A stretch of 64,000 bases of DNA from contig CANREF010000007.1 in the NCBI GenBank assembly GCA_947629575.1, positions 1-64,000 on the forward strand, read 5' to 3'. Position 1 is the stretch's first letter. Every line of letters starts with the position of its first letter. The DNA comes from an uncultured Clostridia bacterium. GTDB taxonomy: Bacteria; Bacillota; Clostridia; Christensenellales; Borkfalkiaceae. This document shows, one piece after another, positions 50,041-57,570 of the stretch. The notes under the pieces were generated by a model that worked only from the letters and a program-made list of their open reading frames with translations, did not search any database and was not told the origin of the DNA. Made by a program: the position numbers and the translations under genes.

Positions 50041-50968
50041 CTATTCGACCCACAAGGTGGCGGAATATTCGCCCCAACCGTTCCTCCAAACCAAGGTGTT
50101 TGCGCCGATCGAGGTCGCTTGCGAGAGGACGGAGGCGGAAAGATAGTCTATACAATAGCTCCCGTCCTTATACTCGATCTGACAAACTACTTTTACATTG
50201 ATATCACTGATCGAAATCCTCGACGGAGAGAGCGTCACACTCTTCACTTCTTTTGAGAAAGAGCCCCCCGAAGCCCCATATTTAGCATTATACGAAACTC
50301 TCTGTACTTTTCCGTCTGACGTAAAGAGAATATACATAAATTTATAATGCTCTATTTCTGTGAGCTCTTGTCGGAGCTTGGCGATCTCTACGTCATATTT
50401 CGCCGCTTCGGACATGGATGAAGAATTTAACATTTTTTCCGTAAGCTCTTCGATCTCATCAAGCCGCTTGCTTACCTTTTTTTCGTAGTAATAATAACCG
50501 GCACTATCCGTCATGTCCGGCTCGCCGAAGACAGCCTCCACGCGTGCCCTGTCCGTCCCGAGCTCGATGCTCTTGATCTTTCCGAGCGAAAAACGGAAAT
50601 CATACGTCCCGAAGAAGCACCCGCTCGTTATGGCAATGACGGCGGCAAGCCCCACCGTAACGCCGCTCAAAACGAGCTTGTGAGTGCCTATCCACATCCT
50701 GGGATAAGATCTCCCCTCATAGGGCTTCCCCGCATTGTATTTTGCAATACTGTAACGGTATACCGTTCGTTCATGACGATATTGCTTATAGGCAGAGCGT
50801 TCTGCGTGATATAACCTGAGTTCCTCTTCGTATGTGGTTGCAGAATTTGACGAAGCTCTTCGAGCTCGCTCCGCACTGCGGACAGATCTTGTCTTCCTGC
50901 CACTTTGTGCCGCACTCGGGACAGAAGTTGCCTTCAAATTCAGTCCCGCATTTCGGACATTTGTTCAT
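50041..50968 (-). pseudogene. Zinc-ribbon membrane protein, frameshifted
   Basis: Two overlapping reading frames make one protein. The front (ATG at 50968, GGAG upstream) has a zinc ribbon, CPKCG.EFEGNFCPECG, and most of a second, CPQCGASSKSFVKFCNH. Near 50835 the frame must shift by +1 to continue as TYEEELRLYHAERSAYKQYRHE, a membrane helix (LSGVTVGLAAVIAITSGCFFG) and a C-terminal region including IKSIELGTDRARVEAVFGEPDMTDSAGYYYY, like the small SmpA/OmlA-type fold. The break falls where the last zinc-ligand Cys would be. It could be a real mutation, a sequencing error or a programmed shift. About 305 residues if repaired. Confidence 0.7.
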
Positions 50969-51053
50969 AAGTTCTTCTCCTTTTCGTTTTTTTGCGGGCA
51001 AAAAAATAAGGACATCCCAATTCGGAATGCCCGCATAGTATCCCGTAATTGGT

Positions 51054-51140
51054 TTGCCTCACAATTTCATTCCAAACGGAAAGAAGGATACACCTATGCC
51101 AAGTAGTACCGTTTGGAATGATTATGAAATTGTGAGGCAA
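51054..51140. repeat. Long inverted repeat
   Basis: The 26-nt arm 51054-51079 (begins TTGCCTCACAATTTCATTCC) is repeated inverted at 51109-51140, with one 6-nt bulge; the loop is 29 nt. Together with the hairpins at 51201-51288 it fills the 341-bp gap 50969-51309. No promoter or gene is seen inside it. Confidence 0.85.
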
Positions 51141-51200
51141 GCATAGTTTAGCATATCTGCGGGAAAAAAGCAATCTTTCGGCGAAAATTTTTCAAAAACC

Positions 51201-51288
51201 TTTTGCTGCCCGCGGGAGCGACGCTCCCGCGGGCGGCAAAAGGAAGAAGTTACAAAGCGCCCGCCTAAGGCAAGCCTTAGGCGGGCGC
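51201..51288 (-). terminator. Two strong hairpins after the rubrerythrin gene
   Basis: GCGCCCGCCTAAGG/CCTTAGGCGGGCGC (51257-51288, CAAG loop) is followed on the minus strand by TTTGT; then a 20-bp hairpin with one mismatch (51201-51241; TTTTGCtGCCCGCGGGAGCG). Tandem terminators for the rubrerythrin transcript. Confidence 0.8.
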
Positions 51289-51309
51289 TCGATTTCAGAT
51301 CGGATATCC

Positions 51310-51858
51310 TCAATAATTTTGAGCGGAAACCTCAAAGAAGCTCTTCGGGTGGGCGCAGACGGGGCAGATTTCGGGCGCCTTTGTGCCGACGATGATGTGT
51401 CCGCAGTTGCGGCATTCCCACACCTTGACCTCGCTCTTTTCGAACACCTGCGCGGTCTCGAGATTGTGCAGAAGGGCGCGGTAACGCTCTTCATGGTGCT
51501 TTTCAATGGCGGCGACCATGCGGAATTTGATCGCGAGCGCCTTGAAGCCCTCTTCCTCGGCAGTCTTCGCGAATCCCTCGTACATGTCCGTCCACTCGTA
51601 GTTCTCGCCGTCCGCCGCTTCCTTGAGGTTCTCGGCGGTGTCGCCGATGCCGCACAGCTCTTTGAGCCACAGTTTGGCGTGTTCCTTTTCGTTATCCGCC
51701 GTCTTCAAAAAGAGCGCGGACATCTGTTCGTAGCCCTCTTTTTTGGCAACGGAAGCAAAATAAGTGTACTTATTGCGCGCTTGCGATTCACCCGCGAACG
51801 CCGCCTGCAAATTCTTCTCGGTTTGAGTGCCTGCATAAATGTTTTTCTTTTCGCTCAT
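51310..51858 (-). CDS. rbr: Rubrerythrin
   Basis: Non-haem di-iron peroxidase of anaerobes, reducing H2O2 with electrons from rubredoxin-like carriers. The 182-residue protein has the ferritin-like four-helix bundle with Glu ligands in [26 protein letters not shown] and [12 protein letters not shown], followed by a C-terminal rubredoxin domain [21 protein letters not shown]. The start at 51858 follows AAGGAG. It has its own promoter (51891-51919) and tandem terminators, and is likely induced by oxidative stress, although no operator is recognised. Confidence 0.97.
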   Translation of the reverse strand: MSEKKNIYAGTQTEKNLQAAFAGESQARNKYTYFASVAKKEGYEQMSALFLKTADNEKEHAKLWLKELCGIGDTAENLKEAADGENYEWTDMYEGFAKTAEEEGFKALAIKFRMVAAIEKHHEERYRALLHNLETAQVFEKSEVKVWECRNCGHIIVGTKAPEICPVCAHPKSFFEVSAQNY

Positions 51859-51890
51859 GGTTTTTTCTCCTTTCTTCGGAATGTATCTGC

Positions 51891-51919
51891 ATTGTAACAC
51901 GATTCGCCGAAAATTGCAA
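51891..51919 (-). promoter_or_regulatory. Promoter of rubrerythrin
   Basis: On the minus strand TTGCAA (51914-51919), 17 bp, TACAAT (51891-51896). Confidence 0.75.
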
Positions 51920-51944
51920 GATATTTCCGAAAAATCATTGGAAA

Positions 51945-52230
51945 AATGCCCGCCCGCGCATTCTGCGCGGGCGGGCATTCAAGCCCAAAAGAGCCCCTAT
52001 GGGGAAAACCTCTCAGACCTTTCCTCTAAGTTTCACCACCTCAGTCACTTCGTGACAGCTCCTCCTGAGGAGGAGCCTTTTCACTCTCCGTGGAAACGCA
52101 CCTAGCGCCCCCTCCTTAGGAGGGGGATAAAGGGGGTGGTGCTTCCAATCTGTACCGCGAGAAGAACCACGCTTCTTCGCTGCGGGACACAATTTGCCGC
52201 ACACTTGCGGCTTTTTGTTTTTACGGAGCA
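51945..52230. repeat. Hairpin and mixed intergenic repeats upstream of rubrerythrin
   Basis: A 16-bp-arm hairpin (AATGCCCGCCCGCGCA, 51945-51979) is followed by a copy of the CACCACCTCAGTCAC repeat (52028-52140) and by CGCGAGAAGAACCACGCTTC (52155-52175), inverted relative to the copies at 2301-2658. Nothing else is seen in the gap 51920-52317. Confidence 0.75.
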
Positions 52231-52317
52231 GTTATCGGGCGGGCAGATAGTAACTACGGAGCAAACGAACTAACTCCTCGACAAATTCTTTTTTAGGAAA
52301 AGAATTTGTCGAAACTT

Positions 52318-53148
52318 TTATATCAACTTACTTACCGTAGCGCGGTTGCTCTTGGCGACGAACAGATCGAAGCGCGGCTTATCGCTCAGATGAATTCCCG
52401 TGCAGATGACGTCTACGAGGAAGAGCTGCATGATCTTCCCGCGCATGCTCCCCACTTCGGTGGGAGATTGGATGGGCGCAGAGGAAATGACAAGATCGGC
52501 ATACCGTGTGAGCGGAGAGTTCTCATAACAGGTGACGATGATCACTTTCATTCCGCAGGCGCGGGCGATCTCCGCCGCCTCAATGGCGTCCTTCGTGCTG
52601 CCCGAGATGCTGAACAGGATCAGAAGGTCCTCCTCGTTCCGAGAAGAGAGCAGCACATTCTGAAGATGTGCGTCCCGCTCGCAATAGGTGAGCAGCCCCA
52701 TCGTCATGAGCCGATTGTGCAGCTCGAGCGCGGCGAGGTGGGAGTGCCCCGCCCCGAAACAACAGATAGTCCGCGCCGAAGAGATCATATCGTATGCTGT
52801 CTGCAGATCTTCCTCGGTGATGCTCCTGCGGCAATTTTCCACCGCGTCGGCATAAGCGTCCGCGATATCCTCTACATAGCCGATCCCGTCGCGCTCTCTG
52901 TGACCGACTTCCACGATCCCCTGCGCGAGGTTGAGGCGGAATTCCTGATACCCGTTGAATCCGAGCGAACGGCAGAACCGCAGAACGGTCGCTTCCGCAA
53001 CGCCCGTGGCGGCGGCGAGATCGGTGATCGACATGTAGATGACCTGTTTTTGGTCCACCGTTTCAAAATATTCGATGAGTTTCCTCTGACTTTTGGTGAT
53101 CTTTCCTTCTTTGAGGCGGGCAATTTTACTTGCGATACTGTTCGGCAT
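52318..53148 (-). CDS. RpiR/MurR-family transcriptional regulator with SIS domain
   Basis: A 276-residue regulator. The N-terminal helix-turn-helix (residues 1-78) contains ITDLAAATGVAEATVLRFCRSLGFNGYQEFR, and the SIS domain (about 110-250) has FGAGHSHLAALELHNRLMTMG and ILFSISGSTKDAIEAA, where phosphosugars bind. Such proteins sense sugar phosphates and switch uptake or catabolic genes. It is divergent from the ADH-ALDH fusion gene, whose promoter and possible operator lie between them, and the beta-glucosidase lies further on; both are possible targets. Confidence 0.93.
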   Translation of the reverse strand: MPNSIASKIARLKEGKITKSQRKLIEYFETVDQKQVIYMSITDLAAATGVAEATVLRFCRSLGFNGYQEFRLNLAQGIVEVGHRERDGIGYVEDIADAYADAVENCRRSITEEDLQTAYDMISSARTICCFGAGHSHLAALELHNRLMTMGLLTYCERDAHLQNVLLSSRNEEDLLILFSISGSTKDAIEAAEIARACGMKVIIVTCYENSPLTRYADLVISSAPIQSPTEVGSMRGKIMQLFLVDVICTGIHLSDKPRFDLFVAKSNRATVSKLI

Positions 53149-53307
53149 TTCCGACCCTCCCGAGCAATTTACAAAGTAAACACTTCTTTTGGTATACTTC
53201 TTCGCTATCTATTATATAGAAAACCCAAAACGTGTCAAGTGTTTCTCGATTTTTTGTATACGTATTCAAAAATCTGTATATTGATTGTTCACAAAGCGAA
53301 TAAACAG

Positions 53308-53336
53308 TTGACAAACTCTTTCCGCCGCGCTATAAT
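53308..53336 (+). promoter_or_regulatory. Promoter of the ADH-ALDH fusion
   Basis: TTGACA (53308-53313), 17 bp, TATAAT (53331-53336). Upstream AT-rich sequence contains GTATAC twice (53190, 53263) and is the probable control region shared with the RpiR gene. Confidence 0.8.
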
Positions 53337-53361
53337 ATCAAAAAAAACAGCGAGGCAAAAA

Positions 53362-55938
53362 ATGGAAAAGCTGATGCGTACGGGAAGAAAGATCCGATGC
53401 AGGATCTTCCAAGGAATTTTCCGCGTGGCGATCCCCCTTCTGCCCTATCGCAGTCCCAAGCAGTTGAAGAGCTGCGAAGAGGGCGCGCTGCTCGCAAAAG
53501 AGCGGGGCAAGCGCAGGGCGTTCATCGTCACGGACAGGGGCGTAAATGCCCTCGGACTCACGAAGCCGCTCGAAGCGGCGCTATCGGCACAGGGGATCGC
53601 ATACGAGATCTATGACGAAACTTGCGTGAATCCCACCGTGGCGAATGTCGAGGAGGCCTTCAAACGGTATCGGGAAAGGGGCTGCGACCTGCTCATCGCT
53701 GTCGGCGGCGGTTCTCCCATGGACTGCGCCAAGGGCGTTTGCGCGCGGCTCATCAAGCCGAAAAAGTCCCTTCTGAAAATGAAGGGGATACTGAAAGTGC
53801 GGGGGCGCGGCCCGCTCTTCATTGCCGTCCCGACCACTGCGGGAACGGGCAGCGAGACGACGATCGCCGCCGTCATCACGGACGAGAAGACGCATTACAA
53901 ATTCACGATCCTCTCCTTCTGCCTTGCGCCGAAGTACGCGCTTTTAGACCCCGTTATGACAAAAACGCTTCCGCCCGCCCCCACTGCGGAGACGGGAATG
54001 GACGCTCTCACCCACGCCGTGGAGGCATACATCGGCAGGTCCACCACCCGCTACACGCGCAGGCTCGCAGTAAGCGCCGTCAAGCGCATCAAGGATAACC
54101 TTCCCGCCGCCTATTCCGACGGGGATGACCTCTCCGCCCGCAGGGAAATGCAGCTCGCGGCATATGAGGCGGGAATGGCGTTTACCGTATCCTATGTGGG
54201 CTATGTGCACGCGGTGGCGCACTCCCTCGGCGGCGCATATAACGCCCCGCACGGCAGAACGAATGCAACGCTTCTGCCCATCGTGCTGCGCGCCTATGGA
54301 AATTCCTGCACGAAAAAACTTGCGCGCCTCGCCCGAAAGAGCGGCGTCTGCACGGAGAAGGATAACGCCAAATGTAGCGAAAAGTTCATAACGTGGGTCG
54401 AAAATTTGAACACATCGATGAAGATCCCCGCCCGTCTCGACGTCTGGGAGAAGGACGTCCCCCGCCTTGCGGCGAATGCCGACCGCGAGGCAAATCCCCT
54501 CTATCCCGTGCCCAAACTCATGGACAGAGACGCGCTCGAAGAGCTCTACCGCCTCGCCCGCGCAAGGCATGAATACTCGGCGGAAGAGACGCTTTCCATG
54601 CAAAAAGAGTACTTCAAGGCGGGATGGACGCTCGATCTGAAGCGGCGCAGAAGATGGCTTCTGAAGCTCAAGGCGGCGATCCTTTCGCACGAGGAAGAGA
54701 TCCATGCCGCGATCAAGGCAGATCTCGGCAAGAGCGCCGCCGAAAGTTACATGTGTGAAACGGGGCTCACGCTCTCCGAGATCGGCTACATGCTCAAGCA
54801 TATGAAGAAATTCTCGCGGGAAAAGCGGGTGAAAACTCCGCTTGCGCAGTTCCCCGCACGCAGTTACGTGAAGCCCTCGCCCTACGGGTGCGTCCTCATC
54901 ATGAGCCCGTGGAACTATCCTTTCCTGCTCACGATCGAACCCCTTGTAGACGCCCTTGCCGCGGGAAACTGCGCGATCGTGAAGCCCTCGGCATATTCCC
55001 CCGCGACGAGCGCGGTCATCGAAAAACTCTTAAAAGAGGTCTTCCCACCCGAACTCGTCTCCGTGCGGCTGGGCGGAAGAGCGGAAAACAGCCAACTGCT
55101 CGAGCTTCCCTTCGACAAGATCTTTTTCACGGGCAGCATGGCGGTGGGGAAAGAGGTCATGCGCCATGCGAGCGAAAAGCTCATTCCCGTCACGTTGGAA
55201 CTCGGGGGAAAGTCCCCCTGCATCGTCACGGAGAGCGCGGATCTGAAACTTGCCGCAAGGCGCATCGTGTTCGGCAAATTTTTGAACTGCGGACAGACCT
55301 GCGTCGCGCCCGATCATATCTACGCGCATAAAAATATCTCGGAAAAACTGCTCGCCGAGCTGAAGAGGGAGATCGTGCGGCAATTCGGCGCAGAGCCGCT
55401 CAAAAATCCCGATTACGGAAAGATCGTAAACAAAAAGCATTTCGACCGCATCTGCGCGCTCATCGATGAAAAAAAGATCTTCTGCGGCGGGAAGCGGGAC
55501 GAAGCCGCCCTCCGCATCGAACCCACCGTGCTCAGGGACGTTGACCGCGGGGACGCCGTGATGCAGGAAGAGATCTTCGGGCCCGTTCTTCCCGTTCTTA
55601 TCTATGAAAACGACGATGAACTCCTCGCGCAGCTCAACGATACCCCTCTCGCGCTCTATCTCTTCACCAAAGACAAGGCGCAGATCGAAAAATTCACCGC
55701 ACGCGTCTCCTTCGGCGGCGGCTGCGTCAACGACGTCGTTATCCACCTCGCAACTTCCAATATGGGTTTCGGCGGCGTAGGCAGGAGCGGCATGGGCAGC
55801 TATCACGGCCGCGACGGCTTCGATTGCTTCTCGCACAAAAAGAGCATCGTAAACAAGAAATGTTGGCTCGACCTCCCCATGCGCTACCAACCCTACAAGC
55901 GCATTTGGGAAAAACTCATCCGCTTTTTCCTGAAATAG
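53362..55938 (+). CDS. Fusion of iron-dependent alcohol dehydrogenase and aldehyde dehydrogenase
   Basis: An 858-residue two-domain enzyme. Residues 1-400 are a Fe-ADH: GGGSPMDCAKG (115-125), TTAGTGSETT, and metal ligands Asp214 and His218 (GMDALTHAVEAY), His283 and His297 (VHAVAHSLGGAYNAPHG). Residues 405-858 are an ALDH of the class 3 type: SPWNYPF (Asn518), ELGGKSP (Glu613) and catalytic Cys647 in NCGQTCVAPDH, with VNDVVIHLATSNMGFGGVG and SGMGSYHG. Order is reversed relative to AdhE, whose N-terminal half is a CoA-acylating ALDH. It may couple alcohol oxidation to acid formation or detoxify aldehydes. A longer upstream reading frame is not used; the start follows GAGG and the promoter. Confidence 0.9.
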   Translation: MEKLMRTGRKIRCRIFQGIFRVAIPLLPYRSPKQLKSCEEGALLAKERGKRRAFIVTDRGVNALGLTKPLEAALSAQGIAYEIYDETCVNPTVANVEEAFKRYRERGCDLLIAVGGGSPMDCAKGVCARLIKPKKSLLKMKGILKVRGRGPLFIAVPTTAGTGSETTIAAVITDEKTHYKFTILSFCLAPKYALLDPVMTKTLPPAPTAETGMDALTHAVEAYIGRSTTRYTRRLAVSAVKRIKDNLPAAYSDGDDLSARREMQLAAYEAGMAFTVSYVGYVHAVAHSLGGAYNAPHGRTNATLLPIVLRAYGNSCTKKLARLARKSGVCTEKDNAKCSEKFITWVENLNTSMKIPARLDVWEKDVPRLAANADREANPLYPVPKLMDRDALEELYRLARARHEYSAEETLSMQKEYFKAGWTLDLKRRRRWLLKLKAAILSHEEEIHAAIKADLGKSAAESYMCETGLTLSEIGYMLKHMKKFSREKRVKTPLAQFPARSYVKPSPYGCVLIMSPWNYPFLLTIEPLVDALAAGNCAIVKPSAYSPATSAVIEKLLKEVFPPELVSVRLGGRAENSQLLELPFDKIFFTGSMAVGKEVMRHASEKLIPVTLELGGKSPCIVTESADLKLAARRIVFGKFLNCGQTCVAPDHIYAHKNISEKLLAELKREIVRQFGAEPLKNPDYGKIVNKKHFDRICALIDEKKIFCGGKRDEAALRIEPTVLRDVDRGDAVMQEEIFGPVLPVLIYENDDELLAQLNDTPLALYLFTKDKAQIEKFTARVSFGGGCVNDVVIHLATSNMGFGGVGRSGMGSYHGRDGFDCFSHKKSIVNKKCWLDLPMRYQPYKRIWEKLIRFFLK

Positions 55939-55939
55939 T

Positions 55940-55995
55940 GTATTTAGACATTTATCTAAATACATGGGATTTTTATTTAGACATTTGTCGAAATA
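55940..55995. repeat. Two TTTAGACATTT palindromes
   Basis: GTATTTAGA-CATTTA-TCTAAATAC (55940-55963), and a related imperfect copy TATTTAGACATTTGTCGAAATA (55974-55995), right after the stop of the fusion gene. They could be operators or weak terminators. Confidence 0.55.
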
Positions 55996-56012
55996 ATGGA
56001 AATTATAGCAAG

Positions 56013-56035
56013 TCGGCGGCGCACAGCGCCGCCGA
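56013..56035. terminator. Terminator hairpin between convergent genes
   Basis: TCGGCGGCG/CGCCGCCGA with a CACAG loop, followed by CTTTTG on the plus strand. Confidence 0.7.
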
Positions 56036-56051
56036 TCACTTTTGCTTTGAA

Positions 56052-57389
56052 TTATTTGAAGATCTCTTCTCCGTTTGTCTCGATCACTCTTTTGTAGAAG
56101 CCCGCGCTCTTTTTGGGGGTGCGTTCGAGGGTGTCATAGTCCACGTGGATGAGCCCGAACTTTTTGGAGAAGCCCTCCGCCCATTCGAAATTATCGAGAA
56201 GCGACCAATAGAAGTAGCCGTCGATCTCCGCTTCCTGAGCCGCACGGTGGAGAGAGCGCAGATAGCGTTTCAAAAAATCGATGCGGCAGTCGTCGTTGAT
56301 CTCTCCATTAAGATCCTTCCACTCGGTGAGCGCAACGCCGTTCTCGGTGTAGACGACGGGCAGGCGGTATCTGTCCCAAACATAGCGCGCGCCGTAATAG
56401 AGAGAGTCGGGGTGTACCGTCCAGCGCATGTCGGTGAGCGGGTCGGAGGGCGGAACGGTCACGCGGCGGAAGGAATCCCCCTCCCGCTCGATGTAATCGC
56501 CCGAATAGGTATTCACGCCATAGAAATCGAGCTTGCTCTTGATGATATCCATGTCCCTCTCGGGATAGGAAAAGCCGTTCTCCCCTTGCCATAGAGCAAA
56601 CTCCTCGGGATAGTGCCCGAAAAGGAGAGGGTCGGTGTAGTAGTTGACAGAGCCAAAATCTTCGTGGCAGGCGAAGGTCTCCCGCTTTGCGAATTCATAG
56701 TCTTCTTCAGAAGTGGGAAGGAAGGGCCACAACGCCTGCGCCGTGCCGATCTTCACATCGGGAAGGAGACCGCGCAAAATCTTTTCCGCCTTGCCGCAGC
56801 CGAGGAGGACGTTGTGCGCGCACCGCATGACCTCCCCTGCGGGAAGTTCCAAAAAGGGCGCGTGCTTGCCCGCAGAGTGCCCCTCGCCGAGGAACACCTG
56901 CGGTTCATTGATGAGGATGAAGTGATTACAATACTTTCCGAAGAGCTCGCCGCAGATCTTAGCATAGGAAGCAAACCAATCGGAACTCTCGGGAGAGAGC
57001 CAGCCGCCCCTGAGATAGAGCGCATAGGGATGATCCCAATGGAAGAGGGTCATCCACGGCTCGATCTCCGCCTTTTTGAGTTCCTCCAAGAGTTCGAGAT
57101 AAAACCGCTTGCCGTCTTCGGAGATCTTGCCCGTTCCCTCGGGAAGAAGCCTCGCCCAGTTGACGGAAAAGCGGTAGGCCTTGAGCCCGATCTCTTTCAT
57201 GAGCGCAACGTCCTCTTTGAAGCGATGATAATGATCGCACCCGACGTCCCCCGAGTGTCCGTTGAAGATCCGCCCCTTCGTGGCAGAGCCGACGTCCCAA
57301 CCGTTCAGACCCTTATCCGCGGCGTACGCTCCGCCCTCGATCTGATAGGCGGCAGTCGCAGCGCCCCAAACGAAATTTTTTTTGAACAT
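56052..57389 (-). CDS. GH1 family beta-glucosidase
   Basis: Glycoside hydrolase that releases glucose or phosphosugar from beta-linked disaccharides or aryl-glucosides. The 445-residue protein is a full-length single GH1 barrel: FVWGAATAAYQIEGG at the start, acid/base Glu162 in LINEPQ and nucleophile Glu349 in VVYTENG. The final YFYWSLLDNFEWAEGF.KKFGLIHVD is diagnostic. No signal peptide, so it is cytoplasmic. The residues that make 6-phospho-beta-glucosidases are not decisive here. The start at 57389 follows AAGGAG. It lies beyond the fusion gene controlled by the RpiR regulator. Confidence 0.95.
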   Translation of the reverse strand: MFKKNFVWGAATAAYQIEGGAYAADKGLNGWDVGSATKGRIFNGHSGDVGCDHYHRFKEDVALMKEIGLKAYRFSVNWARLLPEGTGKISEDGKRFYLELLEELKKAEIEPWMTLFHWDHPYALYLRGGWLSPESSDWFASYAKICGELFGKYCNHFILINEPQVFLGEGHSAGKHAPFLELPAGEVMRCAHNVLLGCGKAEKILRGLLPDVKIGTAQALWPFLPTSEEDYEFAKRETFACHEDFGSVNYYTDPLLFGHYPEEFALWQGENGFSYPERDMDIIKSKLDFYGVNTYSGDYIEREGDSFRRVTVPPSDPLTDMRWTVHPDSLYYGARYVWDRYRLPVVYTENGVALTEWKDLNGEINDDCRIDFLKRYLRSLHRAAQEAEIDGYFYWSLLDNFEWAEGFSKKFGLIHVDYDTLERTPKKSAGFYKRVIETNGEEIFK

Positions 57390-57414
57390 TGGAATTCTCC
57401 TTTTATATTCTTGT

Positions 57415-57567
57415 TCTCGGCTGCCCCTTGAGGGGTGGGCAAGGTTTTCCCTCGGCTGCCCCTTGAGGGGGAGCTGTTGCGCTTGTGCGACTGAGGGGGT
57501 GTCCTTTTCAAATCGCAACGTTTTTCCTCGCGGAAAAGATTTTGCGCAGCAAAAGATTTTTCGTGAA
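57415..57567. repeat. Intergenic repeats between nadE and the beta-glucosidase
   Basis: TGCCCCTTGAGGGG blocks and GGGAGCTGTTGCGC..GCGACTGAGGGGGTG (degenerate copy of the CAC CACCTCAGTCAC family), then the hairpin TTTCCTCGCGGAAAAG..AAAAGATTTTTCGTGAA (57525-57567), which lies directly after the nadE stop and probably acts as its terminator. Confidence 0.7.
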
Positions 57568-57570
57568 CCC

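Noticed and set aside
52306-53361. Upstream extension of the ADH-ALDH frame by 352 codons
   Set aside because: It is antisense to the RpiR gene and its promoter region; the promoter (53308-53336) and GAGG site fix the start at 53362.
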